Below are positions 37,380 through 51,018 of a DNA stretch of 64,000 bases, one piece after another (position 1 is the stretch's first letter; each line of letters opens with the position of its first letter). The notes beneath the pieces are model-generated. The model saw only the letters and a list, made by a program, of their open reading frames with translations, was not told where the DNA came from and ran no database searches. A program made the position numbers and the translations under genes. The DNA is from Apostichopus japonicus (taxonomy: Eukaryota; Echinodermata; Holothuroidea; Aspidochirotida; Stichopodidae): the NCBI RefSeq assembly GCF_037975245.1, contig NC_092581.1:19802303-19866302 (forward strand). Direction: 5' to 3'.

Positions 37380-37975
37380 TTAGACAAGTGGGTCAACTTC
37401 GTAATATCTAGCAACTGTAAGCTTGATTGCGCAAGTTCTTTACCAGCTGGCGCAACTTCTACTCAGTTATCCAGACTGCAAAAGTTTCAGAACACGGTTG
37501 CTCGAATTGTTCACAGGACGAATAAATATACTGCCATTTATAGTCCAATACTGAAAGAGCTGCATTGGTTACCCATAAATCCATACGCATAGATTATTAA
37601 ATCCTTATTTTGGCCTTCTGCGCTATTAAATTTAATACCCCAAGTTACTTATGTGATATCTTGCATCAACAATCTACAAAACAATAGGCTATCTAGATCA
37701 CAATATCTTAACCAGTTTAATGTTCCAGTGTGTCGAATGAAAACGGTGCAACTCTGCAGCAACTCTCCTATAAAATCCTTGGTTTGCCTCTGGTACCCCC
37801 ATTAAGTTTCAGACCCCCTATACCTACTGTAAATCAGTCTGGGGAAATTCCTTTAAACTGGCCCCATATTTGAAATCCTTTGCACGCCACTTGGCGTTAC
37901 CGACATTGAAATATTTAATTGTCTATTCGAATAATCCTCAATCGATGAGAATGAATTCATCGGGAAAGTATATTT
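37380..37975 (+). pseudogene. Decayed non-LTR retrotransposon RT C-terminal fragment
   Basis: The frame from 37440 reads SSLPAGATSTQLSRLQKFQN, then VARIVHRT and ILKELHWLPI, the conserved thumb-region order of CR1/L2-like reverse transcriptases (LQ-x-x-QN-x-AARL, then LHWLP). After a stop near 37590 the homology continues in other frames (TPSYLCDIL, a string of R-S-R-S, and a decayed S-WN-LP block near 37840). Multiple frameshifts and stops make it inactive. It is distinct from the younger copy at 583-1562. Confidence 0.7.
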
Positions 37976-40957
37976 AACTTGTAGCATTGTTAATCGCTCT
38001 AAAGTTTGGGGCCAGATACTGATGACGTTTCAATATTAACGCCATATTGTAACGTGAAAATGAACAGACAAAAAAGAAGAAAAAAGGAAGCACAGCATTG
38101 CGTGGGATAAAAATCTAAAAGAAATCGTCGAGGGTCTATATACCTGTTTAAGAGGCTTTGGTAAATATTTGCCAATGAATAGTTGAGGTAGATATACAAG
38201 CTGCAACGCCCTTGTTCGCCTATACTTTACTACAGTAAGAGTATTCAGTTTAGTATAATACTGTAGTATATAATGTGTATGAATCATTGCATGGAAATGT
38301 GCAGTTAATTAGCATATTTTCCTTCTCATCTATGAATAGTTGAGAGGGCCTTCTGTTAAGGGCCTGTGGTTCCTGTAATGGATATCACTAATCGCCCTTT
38401 TTTTCGTATAAATCTCATCAAGGTCTGACCGCAGATTACCAAACGATGACAGTCCTCACTTCATAGCTTCCGCAACGTACATTAAAACCTTGCGAGTTTG
38501 GTACGAGCTCCCGCGTGGGCGAAAACTCCTGTTTTACAAGTTTTTAAGTTTTGCTTTCGAAGTTTCTCTGCTTTCTTTAATACTGGAAGGAATATATGGT
38601 CAATTTGTGTTGCTCAAATGAGAAGATCATTTTGAAACTTAAGATAAAATAAAATACTAAAAATACTTCCCAAATTTTAAGCAAAATGACACTTCCCGGG
38701 CCTTGTAAGTTGCATATATGCATTCTTTGGTTTGAAATCTCATCATTCCCATGTCTAAAGAATTTAGATCCCCAATAGTTTCGTATGATAGGCCTAGTCC
38801 GCACGTTAGGGCAAATTTGATATTGCTTCGCCTGTCGCGGGAAAGGGAGCATCGGGCCGCAGGTTGCCTGCTTTAGAAGGAGTGGTACGGTTGTAGTAGG
38901 TGATTGAATTTAGTGGCCAGTTTCCTTACTCCTTCCTCCTTGAATTTTGTACCACAAGTATCATATAGGCATGAATGTTAATGCCTAAACTTCAAGTTGG
39001 GAAAACCCGATCACCTATTTTACTCCTTTCATATTCCTTCTTAAGTATATTATGAACATGAGATTACAATATTCTTTAACCAATATTTGCCCCGACCGCC
39101 CCCCCCCCTCTATGTTTTAACTCCTGCAGTGCCCATTAATTAACATCGGGTCCCGGGCTTACAGCGCGGGACGCTCTCTCCTCGGTCCCCCCTCTACAAT
39201 TATACTTTGTATATGATTGCAATGTACAGTATAAAAAGCTGTACTTTATACAAATATCAAAAACTGAAAGACTTCTTTCTCCGAGTTCAGTTCAATTTCT
39301 TTATTTGTCCTTCTTCTATCTCTCCATAGAAGCAGTTGGAGCCTCTGTTATCTTCAAAAGTTTCGTTGAATCGATTTGCAACGAAAGACAGCCCAACTAA
39401 TTAGGTAATGACACAGCTGTGAGTTATATCCAGGATATCATGCACCAGGTGAATGGACATGGTGGCGTGCGGATATTTCTCCACTTTCTATTTCTTTCAA
39501 GATTGTGAATATTAATAACAAAACTGCTTTTCCTAGCAGCAAACGTCACAAGATGATTCGCTGAGCTTTTAGACCTTTGTTGACAATTGTTCATAATTTG
39601 AGAACAAAATTTAAAATTAAGATATGTCAGTTTTGAGAACCAGTTTTGCATCAGACATACTAACAGATCAGTATACGAGACACTTCAACGCAAAGGTGAA
39701 GCAATAAACGACTCACGAGATGGGGGCCATGGCCCTCTGTGCCCAGAGGACCCAAGAGTTGTTCCCAACGATGCTGAGCCACGGATCACAACTGTCAGTC
39801 ATGTTTTGTCATGTTTTAGTATATAGGCCTATAGGTGTTTTAGTCTTAGTACAGTGTTGATGAAGTAAAGGTGAAACACGCTAGCTCTAACAATAGGACC
39901 AGGGCCCACGTGATACACAATAGATACGTCACTGACCTTTAATGACCTGTATCAAAAAACAATGCAGAGATATCACGTGTTACATACCGTGACGTGACAA
40001 GTCTGATGTACGCGTAACTATCGTCAAATTAAAAATCTTAGAAAAATTGCAATGAATTTAAAGATATAAATGCAAATGTCAAACGACAATTATAAGGAAA
40101 ATAAACGAATAAGGTAGATTTGTATGTACAGTACTGTAACATGCATTTTAATAGTTCTTCTCTGATTTGTATTAGTATATTAGACCTCTATAATGTTAGA
40201 GTAGATGCATAGAGACATATGCCCTGATTTGACGCCTATGTCTCTTCTGTGTCACTGTTACAGTACTTGCAAAACTTAAATTCTTTTTAAAAACTAAATG
40301 TCTTTCATTCAAAAAACGTCTTTCATTACCCACAATCTTTCCTGTAAGTGATCAGCATATACTTCTTTTACATCTCTTTAACTGTGGTAACTTGAGCAAC
40401 CCCTCAACCCCCTCCCGCCATCCAAGTCCCCCTCCCTAGTCCCCACACCCATCGCTTGGATTGAAGATATTGTTAAGTATTAAAATTACATGCTAGAATT
40501 TACTATAAAGTAACCTGTAACCTTTTATAATATTTGAGAGAACCTCTAATTTTACAAGGCAAATTTTACCATATGGTCACACTTTCGCTGTGATCAAATC
40601 CATCAGACACCCCCACCCCACCCCTGTCCCACCTCATCCCAACTTTCTACTCAATTACAATATCAATTTAAAATAAAATAGTTAAACTGATGTGAATAAA
40701 CTTTATTACAGATATTATATTAAATTTATGAATATGACGTTCGCTTGGACATAATTATATATGTCTTATGTTGATAGCATTACGTGAAGGCATTTGTAAA
40801 CAACTTGTAAAGTAAGATATATAAGATTTATATGATTCAAGGCCTGCTGTGTCTACTGATTATGTCCAATTAGTGCCTTAGTATATAACTTTTATTGATA
40901 GGCCCATATAATATATTACAAACACAAATATATATAAATATTATAAGTATAAATAAA

Positions 40958-40959
40958 TA

Positions 40960-41042
<83 letters not shown>
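40958..41042. repeat. (TA)n microsatellite
   Basis: About 40 uninterrupted TA units, preceded by AT-rich sequence. Length is prone to assembly or population variation. No function inferred. Confidence 0.95.
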
Positions 41043-41045
<3 letters not shown>

Positions 41046-44000
41046 TTTAATAGGAGGTGCATCATATCACTTTCGAGGTTAAAACTATTTTATTTCAGAG
41101 AGGCTGCACTATATTTGTTGTTGTGAGTATAAGAGAGTATACATCATGGGTCACATGTTTTCATGCATTCATGATATTTAATGACGAAACATGTTACAAT
41201 ATTCATTGATATTCTCTATTTCGATTTAGTTCGATTTCGATTTATTTTAAACCAGTATAAATATAAAATATTTATAAATAGGCGTACATCAAAAAACAGT
41301 TCTTGTTAAGATTAAACAAATGATATGGTAAATGGTAAGTGAAAGAAATAAGATTGTTAAATGGTTTAAACATAAAATGATGAAACAGTCATTACTGAAA
41401 CTATAATAAAGGTTCTAAACTATCAAATTGTATAAACATTGCTGCACGGTATATAAACGAATTACTATACAGTTGAATTCTATATTTGGGCAAGATATTT
41501 GGATTTATGAGGGTTCTGGTTGACGTCACTAGATGACTCATGATTGGGACATGCAGTGGGCGATGATACGCGCTTTTTATAGTTTTTATTTTAAAGACTT
41601 GCAACTGTTATTTTGAAAATACGTCATTCTCATAAAGATTTTGATGCCGCTGGAAAGCATAAAGCACGTCGGTAAACATTAATTTAATGGTACAAAGTTA
41701 CTATTGTGTGCAAGTAATTGGGTAGTCTACCTACATAACAATGATACAATGACTACGCACTACTGCGTGATAGGAACCAGAGGTTACTGATATTCCCAAT
41801 GTTGACTCCCAGTCTAAGCGTGTACAATACTGTTATTGTGAACTTAACACCAACAAAGGCGTTATTTCTGTTTACTCTATATTCATATTGGGTGCATTCC
41901 AACAAACTTTGCTCAGAATTTGAGACGCCCACTCTCCAATATTGAACTTGATTTTTTCCAGGGTAATGCATGGTGTGAAATGAACAAATAGCCGAGACTT
42001 AAAAATACCGAGTCTATGTTTTAGGCAAACTTTTGTGACTTCTGAGGATTTGCTGTGTGGAGTGTAATGCGAGTAGCATGAGTACAAGCAGACGAAGTTC
42101 CTCTTTTGGTATGAGTACAAGGCCTTAAAACGAGAATACGAATGAATACTATTATCATGATTATTAAAGGTTTCATAACTGCCCCGACGAGAACATCCAA
42201 GAAGGGCGAACAAAGGAAAGGTGTCTGCACTAGAATTCCATAGTACGGATAGCATTACAAATCTACCATATATATACATACGAAAAGTATAGCTTATAGT
42301 ATACAGGAAGTAACGGCAATAATTCTTTATGGTTTTCTATATATATGTGTAAACAACGAACTACTGTAGGAGTGTCCGTAGTAATGACTTTTGGTTCGCA
42401 GTTTAAGCAGGGAGCTGCTATACGCAAACTCACTGGTTTAAGGATAAAGTGCGGTGTTGGGTTGGTAATACGGGGAGTGTAAAGGAGTGTGAAGCATGCC
42501 TGCAGGGTGGAGAGAGAGAGAAAGGGTTGGGGGGGGGGGTGGAGAATGGATAAGGGTCTTTAGTTTACCGATGAATTTTACTACTACTAGTTATAATGTT
42601 TCTGGTATTATAACTGTACTTTGCGATTTGGTCCTGAACTCTCCACCCCCCCCCCCCCTCACGACCATCCCCATCCACCCAAACTCAAAGATCATTCGTC
42701 GATGATGGCCTCATACCATCTTTACATCTTAAGTTTCTTTTTCTGCATATTTCTGGCTAAATATAATAAATTGTAAATTATAAGTCATTCTTTATTCTGC
42801 TGAGCTATGCTGTATTAGTTTTATGGTGCTTTAATTCCCATTTGTACGTGTAAAATATTGCAAAATTGCGTAATAAAGAAGTTCGTGTGGACGAATGTTC
42901 ATTGCTTAAAACATTTCAATAAAATATGGAAAACCAAAGAGACTGTTTTTTTTTTTTTAAATTTTAGTGACACCATTGTCTTTCATTAGGGGGGGGGGGG
43001 TATTATAATATGTTTCATTCCACATCATATTGGTTTATTAGATACTATTCCATTTCATTAACATATCTTAAGTTAGACCGACATATTACGATATGGGATC
43101 ATGTCCCATTCGTCTATGGTTGTTTTATTTTGGACTATACCATTCAATTATAGGTTGGCGGCGAGTTTAACTGGTAAAAGGACAGCATATGTTAAGGATT
43201 AATACTGATATTATAATAATACACATTCACTACAATGAAATAGGTACCGATGTGAAGTGCGTTCTCAAAGAAATTTGAGGACTACCAAACAACGACTGGT
43301 TTAGACTCTGCAGAAATACAAAACATCCCTGCTTAATAGTGGAATATTCCGACCAGGCGGATATGAGTGGGAAAATGATCCACGATATGCTAAAAAGTAT
43401 AGCTTTCTGAGCATAAAGTTCTACGCAACTGCTTGATAATCTGTTAATCAATGGAGAACTTATATGAAGCGTGCTACCATATATCTCCAACGCCATTTTA
43501 CATCTTATGCTATATTTGCTGTCGTTTCACTTCAATAATTACCTTGTCTATGAACAATCTATAAGAGAACAATAGCAACCGCTAACAGTATATACACGTG
43601 TTCATGTATAAAGCAATCGATAAAGCCTTCGCTTTCATCGTCACAACAACTGAACTGCAAATTCTGCAAATCGCCATGACAACAGGCTTTTGTTACTTTT
43701 TCGTTTAAAATGAGTAATACCTATTCAACCTTATATGCAGAGTATACAGTGATCATTCTTGGAATAGGATGTTATACAAACATTAAGGCGGCCGTCGAAA
43801 TATAAAGATCTTCTTTTCATTTCTTTGGTGTAAAAATAGCAATTTGCAGCAATAAACTATAATTGCTTAGTAAAGATATTAACAATTTGCAAAAAGAAAA
43901 AAAAAGTTACACATTCCCTACATCTAATATGGTAAGTGCTGAATTCAAGATTGTACTGCAAAATGATTATAGTATTTATCAAATGTTATCAAGTTAAACA

Positions 44001-46961
44001 AAACAATGGAGCGAAAAATGATGTATTGATCACTTAATAAATATTCCCCCCCCCCTTCTCAAAGACATCATTTCATCAATTTTTAGTTAAAATGATAAAT
44101 TGATCTCCTAAAAATCTCGTTAATTCAATATTTGCAACAAAACGATTAATTACGCTCGCATCGGAATTATTGCCGTCACTTCAATATTTTTGTGGCAAAA
44201 TGATGGATTGCAGCTAAATTGCAGAAATTGCCGCCGTACTGATGGTACGAATATAGTGTACTGAAAATACGTTGACAGTGTGTGCTATATTACTTTGGAG
44301 TATGGTTCGTTATATTTGTGTACACCAATTGTACTTTACACTATCACTTTATGGACACCCAATCGATGCTGTCTTGTTCACCTCGTCGACCAACTTTAAT
44401 TATCACATTTGGTGATGAGGATGGCGTCCTTCGGAATTAAAACAATTCTAGGAGGGTGTTCGAAAATTAAGTTTGGGCTGTATATTTGTTTTAAGAAACA
44501 AAGTCGCAGAAAAGCAAAGTTAAAACGGTTTTAATGCTTTCACATACCATGTGTAATTTTCAATTTCATGCAATGACTTGTAACAAACTATAACACACAA
44601 AGAAAAACAGTTGTGAAATTAGTTGTATTTTCGTGGAATTTTTAGTACCAAGGTACCCAAAATAATGAGGAAAATTGATGACTTCAAAAGCACGAATGAG
44701 TCAGAAAAGATACCGAAATAACTAAAGAAAATGGGGGAAGGGAGGGGGTGGACGGGATTCATTCATTTAATTAATCTACAAGTTACGAAAGTCTCTGCTG
44801 CCCTCTATTTATTGATTGGCTCACCCATATCGTCGATTTAGTTTATATAGCTTTTTTGTTGTTTATAGTTTTACTTTACTGAATCGCAAGGGAAAGGAAT
44901 CTTATAAATATCAGTTCATTTGTGACACCTTCCATATAATAATCGTAGATGAACATCGGATTATATCAAACCTTCTCTTTTCCATATGTGTTCAGAACAA
45001 CGATTTCAGTCGTGTGGTCCTAATTGTCTCGCCAATTTCTGCTCCCGGGATCGCCGCTTAACGTCCTCAGTCTAACGGACTACAGAATGTTCTTCAACGA
45101 CTGACAACTTTCCTAAATATTGATGGGAGGTGAACACCCCCATCCTCCCCGTTGCATGATCACTGCAGTGCACCCATGGTGAATGAAGTTGTCACGAAAT
45201 CCGATCCTACCAACTTTGCAATGCAGAATTACCAAATCACCGAAGCTTCCCATCAACAAAACAAATCTGTACAACAGCAATTTCGTAATAAGTCAAGGGA
45301 AACTGGTTCACGGTGTGCCGGGTAAGAACCAGGAACCTAGAAGTTGTTGCATTGATGGTCACTCCCACCGGGTGGGTGGGGGCCACCTCCATCGTCAATC
45401 GAGGGATTTTTCATAATCCAAAAGATTTTTTAGCAGAACCTTGCGTTTAGACCTAGTTATAGACATAATTTATTGTCTAAATATGTATCAGAATGCGACA
45501 TTTTACCTCTACAGTTTATTCTTTTCAGTGGCAGAACCCCCCTATTCCCAAACCCCGAGTCGTAATCAACGACCCCACAGCCACACCCCTCATTTGTAAA
45601 ATTTTTCAGTGCATCCGTCTTCATCCCGTCCAGAAAGGTGCATGCCCCTATATCTAAATCAGACGGGGAAAAAGTTGTACCTATGAACTTCCTGTGCACG
45701 TCAGTGCCTCCCACCCCCCCCCCACACCTCGCCCATCAATGATTTCCTTGATCATGTCACCGAATTCGTCCTAACACCTTTCGTCCATAGAACCATTACC
45801 CACAACTAGCTACGTAAAGTTAAAGAAAAGTTATTCAGAAATGCACCTTAAGTGGTCCCCAAAATGTGCTATAGTGATTTAACTAATCGGGCCAATGTCC
45901 TTTGCGACGTGGCCATGATCCACCAAAGCAGAGTCTCGCAACAACAGTGTTCACAAGATATTTTTATTAAGATACTAACCCAGCACATGTAATCATATAG
46001 GTAGTACTGTCTGCAATGTGCAGCTGTACACAAGTCATTTATTAAAGGATGCCAAATACATTATTATACAAAACACAGCTATGTGTTATAGCCGATTCAT
46101 ACATCTACATCATAGATATATCTGTAATTGAATGTACTATGAAAATTGTGTGATTAGACCAAACTAACCGGAGACTTCATTAAGTTCTCCTATAGGCCGA
46201 ATGCCAGCTCTTTATGCACGAATGGCTATTATCGAAGGCCTGCACTATACACTATAAGCTGTATTGACATAAAACCAATCGATAGATCTCTATACCGATA
46301 TAAACTGATAGAGAAATCAGGCGGAGTGTCTTCCCCTAAAATTACCATAACAACGAACTGTTGTTAGCTTTTCATTCATCTTAAGTAATGCCTATCCAAC
46401 CGTGTCAGTGTCGGCGTTAGATGTTGAGCAGTAGCGAGACTGAGATATATATCAGCCTATAGTTTGAATAGCAGAGACCGTTGTGTTGAACACTTACTTA
46501 AGAAAGAAAATTAACCAATTTTTTTTAAAAACTAATCAACAAATGGCTAATTTTCAATATTATTGCAACTCTATTTTAAATCATTAGGAGAGGAAATATT
46601 TGGTATCAAAGGGGAAGCGACAATGCATCTTGATTGGAAGACGTGTACGGAGGAATTTGCTAACCATCCTGGAGTGTTATTTATGTGTACTAGTTCCGCG
46701 AATTGTTTAATACAATCTCTCGCATAAAAGGAACGTAATTGCGAGAGTGGATCAGTTCCGGAATAAGTGTTTTAAGGACTGTAAAATGTTTTAAAATCTG
46801 TTTTATCGAAGCGAATTGTTCGATTGAATCTCTTTTATAAAGGAGTTGGAAATCATGGAGAAAGACAGTCTTAGCTACCCAGAGAGACAAACGTTCGTAA
46901 CTAATGCGACCACATAAGATAAGAAAACATGCGTGCTAAAGCGTAATTTTAACTGAAAATC

Positions 46962-48401
46962 ATGTGGATGTTTATAGTGGCTGCTATGTTGATGATAACA
47001 GTTTGGTCTTGTGACCTGGTAAATGCTACATTTATTATCCATCCCCGCAGTGCAGCTGTTATAGAGGGACGTGAAATAGAACTCAATTGTCAGGTCGAAC
47101 CAGGAAAGTCTCCAGCAGTATGGTACGTCTATAGGAATACACCGACCTCAACCAGTGAAGCGCAACAAGTCTCTGGTGGATTCCAAAATCGTTTCTTTAT
47201 ATCTCAAAAGGAAGATGTAACGAATTTATACGTCAACAACACGTCACCATCAGACGCGGGAACTTATTTTTGCCTCAGTGGCACGGAAGCATCCCAAAAT
47301 GCTTCGTTGAGAGTTTTATCCCATGAGTGGGTCCCCCGATGTACCTCTAGTCCACTTGGGGTGACGGAGGTAGGTGAACAGTTAGATATCGTGTGCTTAT
47401 CGAACGGAGATCCCGACACTTATCTCAGATGGATGAGAAATAATGACGTCATTTCCGGGTCATCTCGAAAGGTCAATGGTTCATCGGTATTCCTTTATAC
47501 AACCGTTACCATTTCCGATGAAGCTGAGGTGTTTATCTGTGAAGCATCCTTACCGGACTTACACGACACTGAAATATGTGTCCTCCGACCAACCAAAGGG
47601 TTGCAGACGACGTCCGGTGTGCAATACGTCGCATATGTAGTCGTCGGTGTCCTTAGCGTAGTCGTCGTGATTCTATTTATAGTCATGGTTGTAGTCATTT
47701 TACGACAACGTCAGTGTCGCTACTGTCAAAGACAACTACCGCCCCCACAGACTGTACTAGATATGGACCAACTACAATCCGGTCTGGGGATAGTTTTTAA
47801 TGAAGGAGGCGGAGACGATACTAATAGTATCGGGTCAGCGTTTGATCTCACTAATTACTCACCACCGCCAGATGTTGTACCGACAGTCTATAGGAGAGGA
47901 ACCCTAGGCCAGAAATCGCCAACGTCAACACTTCGGCATAACATGGACTCGTCGGATGAAGAAAAACCTGGCGTGAAAACACCAAAATTACATAGTCCAA
48001 CTAGAACACGAAGAGAGTTAGATGGCTTACAGTTAGGTACAGAACTAGAAAGCTTAGGTGCAGGACTAGAAAGCTTAGGTATCGATTTAGAACAAGACAG
48101 GGATTTAGTGGATGTATCTCTAGATCCGAATTTACCCTCCACCTCAACTGGTAGAGCCTCATCGAGAAATAGAATCGCCTCAAAAAGTAGAACTGCGTCG
48201 AGAAATAGAAACTCATCAAAACAAAATCGGGACAGTTTAAATGATTTAGGAACTTTACAGAAGGAGAGGTTGTACAGGAAGAGTAAGATGGTTAACCTTG
48301 GAACCAGGAAGGACGTAAACGAGACTGATTCTGTAGAACGGAATAGTGACCACGCCAGTGCTGACAGTTTAAGTTTGAATATTAAGGAGGATGAAGAGTA
48401 A
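46962..48401 (+). CDS. Ig receptor C: V-C2 type I membrane protein, single exon
   Basis: This 479-residue frame has a signal peptide (about 1-22) and a V-like Ig1 (C43/C104, with SDAGTYFC). The second Ig domain has canonical C145/C193 and an extra pair C127/C206. The transmembrane helix lies at about 222-247. Signal peptide, V, C2 with extra cystine, TM and tail is the layout of the vertebrate CTX/CXADR/CLMP/ESAM family. The tail of about 230 residues has a repeated LxSLGxxLE segment (356-376), a basic serine-rich stretch (SRNRIASKSRTASRNRNSS), and the motif LYRKSKMVNLGTRK (437-450), which resembles the C-terminal motif of receptor A. It ends in KEDEE, so no PDZ ligand. Function is inferred as cell-surface recognition; no orthologue is claimed. 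Confidence 0.88.
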   Translation: MWMFIVAAMLMITVWSCDLVNATFIIHPRSAAVIEGREIELNCQVEPGKSPAVWYVYRNTPTSTSEAQQVSGGFQNRFFISQKEDVTNLYVNNTSPSDAGTYFCLSGTEASQNASLRVLSHEWVPRCTSSPLGVTEVGEQLDIVCLSNGDPDTYLRWMRNNDVISGSSRKVNGSSVFLYTTVTISDEAEVFICEASLPDLHDTEICVLRPTKGLQTTSGVQYVAYVVVGVLSVVVVILFIVMVVVILRQRQCRYCQRQLPPPQTVLDMDQLQSGLGIVFNEGGGDDTNSIGSAFDLTNYSPPPDVVPTVYRRGTLGQKSPTSTLRHNMDSSDEEKPGVKTPKLHSPTRTRRELDGLQLGTELESLGAGLESLGIDLEQDRDLVDVSLDPNLPSTSTGRASSRNRIASKSRTASRNRNSSKQNRDSLNDLGTLQKERLYRKSKMVNLGTRKDVNETDSVERNSDHASADSLSLNIKEDEE

Positions 48402-50978
48402 TTACTGTGGGTCCATTTCGGTGGGGGACGGGGGAGGGGGGAGGTTGGAGGAGGGGGGGACAGAGGATGTCCCCACCTCCATCGTCAGTGGGAGGAACCA
48501 TTCAGTCCGGGGATTTTTTTAGTCAGTAGGGGAAGAATTAAGCCCCACAGTGCCTATAGGACCTCCTTTCGTAAAGGTCCATGTTCAACCTAAATCATTC
48601 GAGGAAATTTCGAATCCCGTCCCTTCTACATCCACACTATTGATCCTGTGCACCCCACTGTCTAAGTGGGCATCAAATCGTAAATGAGACTAAAGAAGCT
48701 GACTAAGCCTAAGTTAGGGGTGGGAGGGGTGGGGGTGGGCGCCTAGGTGCAGTTTAAACGAAGGTTTTCTACCGGTGTAGTATTTTCTGTACTGTTTGGA
48801 CACTTTGAGGTAGCATGAATCTCGCAAATTCAATGGTTTAGGTTTTTAAAAGTTTATGTATAACTAATTTTGACTTAGAACATACCGTGCGACCTCATTT
48901 TGTGACCGTATATCAGTTTGAACTCGACAACCAGTTATAAGTTTACTAATAGTGTATGACGACGAGCTTTTACTATTTTATTTTAATTGATTGTCTTTAA
49001 TACGTTAAACGTTTTAATTCAAGTTACACCTCATATGTCAGATGCTAATACTCCATTGCATCATATCTCTGCATTTTGGACATTTTTTTTATATCTTCTT
49101 TTATTCCTTTGTATTTGCTTTTAATTTAAACTCGTCAGCTCAAACTTCAAGACTTCATTATAATTCAATTTAATAACAGATTTATACCGGTGAAAAACAA
49201 ATATAGAATAAAGTTATTATCGGAGACGGCGCTTTGTTATTTAGACCTGTTAATCGTTTAAATGATATAAGCGCGAAAAATATTGTTTATTTCGTTTTCC
49301 CCGTTATGTCTACACCGATAATCTTCCAACTTCAACTTCTAGCCATTGTTAAGCGAACATTTTCTTTATTCAATAATCGCAGCTATGTCAAGAGTTTTGT
49401 TTATTAGTAAACAAATATTATGACGAGTGGACAGTTTTATTTAGAGGAATTCGCTTCGGTGTACGTTATTCGTTGCGATACTAATACAGAAGAAACAAAA
49501 ACTGGAGAAAAATTAGAATTATTTCAGAAGATTGACTGGTGGTTATTAGTCTATCAGTTGTTTTACTGTGACGATGCTCATTATAAGTAGTATAGTTATG
49601 AAGGGTTACAGTCTCGATGTAAGGGGACTGGAGTTGTCAAGTGGTTTGGTTTTTATGTCCAGGCTATATCTTGGGTGACTTTTCGTAAAAACAAAATATT
49701 TACCCTTGTCTACTGTGCCACGTATGGAACGGAGTTATCAGATTTACTGATCAGTTATTACTAGGGAGTTATACATCTCGAATGACGTCACGGCGCCCTC
49801 CCCCCTGTTCCATAATTCGCTAGTCCATATCCAGTTCAATGCTACCCCTTCTCTCTCAGTGTGACCCTCCAACACAACATTAAATTGCTCAATATTGCCC
49901 CTATCTTTTGCATTGACCCCGCCCCCCCCCCCCGCCCCTCTACTCAGTGTGACCTCTTCCACAACGATACCTCTTTAATAGGATTGTTAAACTCATAGTC
50001 CTAATTTCTCCTGAGAGACCAAAATACTTCTTTTTAATATTTCACGTGGGAACTTGATGTGCTGGATCTTCCTGCAATGTCATCAAATATTTTCTTCTGA
50101 ATTGGGTGAAAGTACACAAGTTCTCAATCTCAGACATGCTGCCAATCTATTTATTTGCTTGGAGGGGTAGACGAAGGGGCGGGGTATCAGTCTAAAGCCA
50201 GATATCGGTAACCGTATAATCCCCTGTGATACTATACCCGAAAATCGAAGGGAATGAAATAATAATAATATAAATAATATATATATATATACATTTATAT
50301 ACGTATTTATATATATTATATATAGGCCTATTATACATATATATATATTGTATATATTATACATATATATTATATATATATATAACCGAAGACATAATAT
50401 ATATATATATATATATTTGAAATTGTATATATATATATATATAGGAATAACGGAAAAATTGTTAAACAACTATATGCTGCATTTAGAGAAAGGTTGGATC
50501 TCGAGTGAGATACAATAATTGAATTAGGTAAGTGATTGGAAGTAAAACAGCCAATGTTTGGTTTTTGCAGAGCTTTCGAGCAAAACTAGCTCTTCTTCAG
50601 TGCATGATCACCGAAAGTGACAAGGAGTAGCAGGAATTGAAACTATTTTATAGAGAAGATGTCGGCATGGTTGTAAAGGCAAAGCGACTTACTGATTTCT
50701 GCTGAATTGAGCAGAAGTTTTAGAAATTCGGATTATTTTAATCCGAGACGGATTATTTTAATCCAATTCCGTCGTAATTGTAAAGGAATTGTTTTGGTTT
50801 ATCTGGGACGGCAAATCGTTTCTGATGTTTAAACCGAATGGTGCCGTGGTCTTTAGGTTTAGTTCCCAGAAATTTTCTTTCGCTTTCCTAGATTTATCTG
50901 TCCAAGAATCGTTCTGGTCAATGGCAATAACACGCAAATTCTCAATTGAATGATATATATATATATAAAACCGAAAAC

Positions 50979-51018
<40 letters not shown>

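Larger units (their letters stand above)
36872..46961. other. 10 kb non-coding region between Ig genes B and C
   Basis: It contains (TA)n microsatellites at 36968-37230 and 40960-41041, an imperfect hairpin at 37050-37112, a decayed LINE fragment at 37380-37975, and C/G runs near 42530, 42647, 42989, 44048 and 45713. A repeat fragment at about 38640-38710 recurs inverted at 57930-57990. Reading frames are short, and none shows an Ig domain, signal peptide or transmembrane helix, so I found no lost or truncated paralogue here. Confidence 0.5.

Noticed and set aside
37374-37592. Small host gene
   Set aside because: The translation matches the thumb region of CR1/L2-type reverse transcriptases, and the homology continues past the stop in other frames, so it is a decayed LINE.
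50083-50469. Long minus-strand frame of 128 codons
   Set aside because: The translation is mostly IYIYI from (TA)n repeats. The frame is open only because TA repeats contain no stop in that phase.
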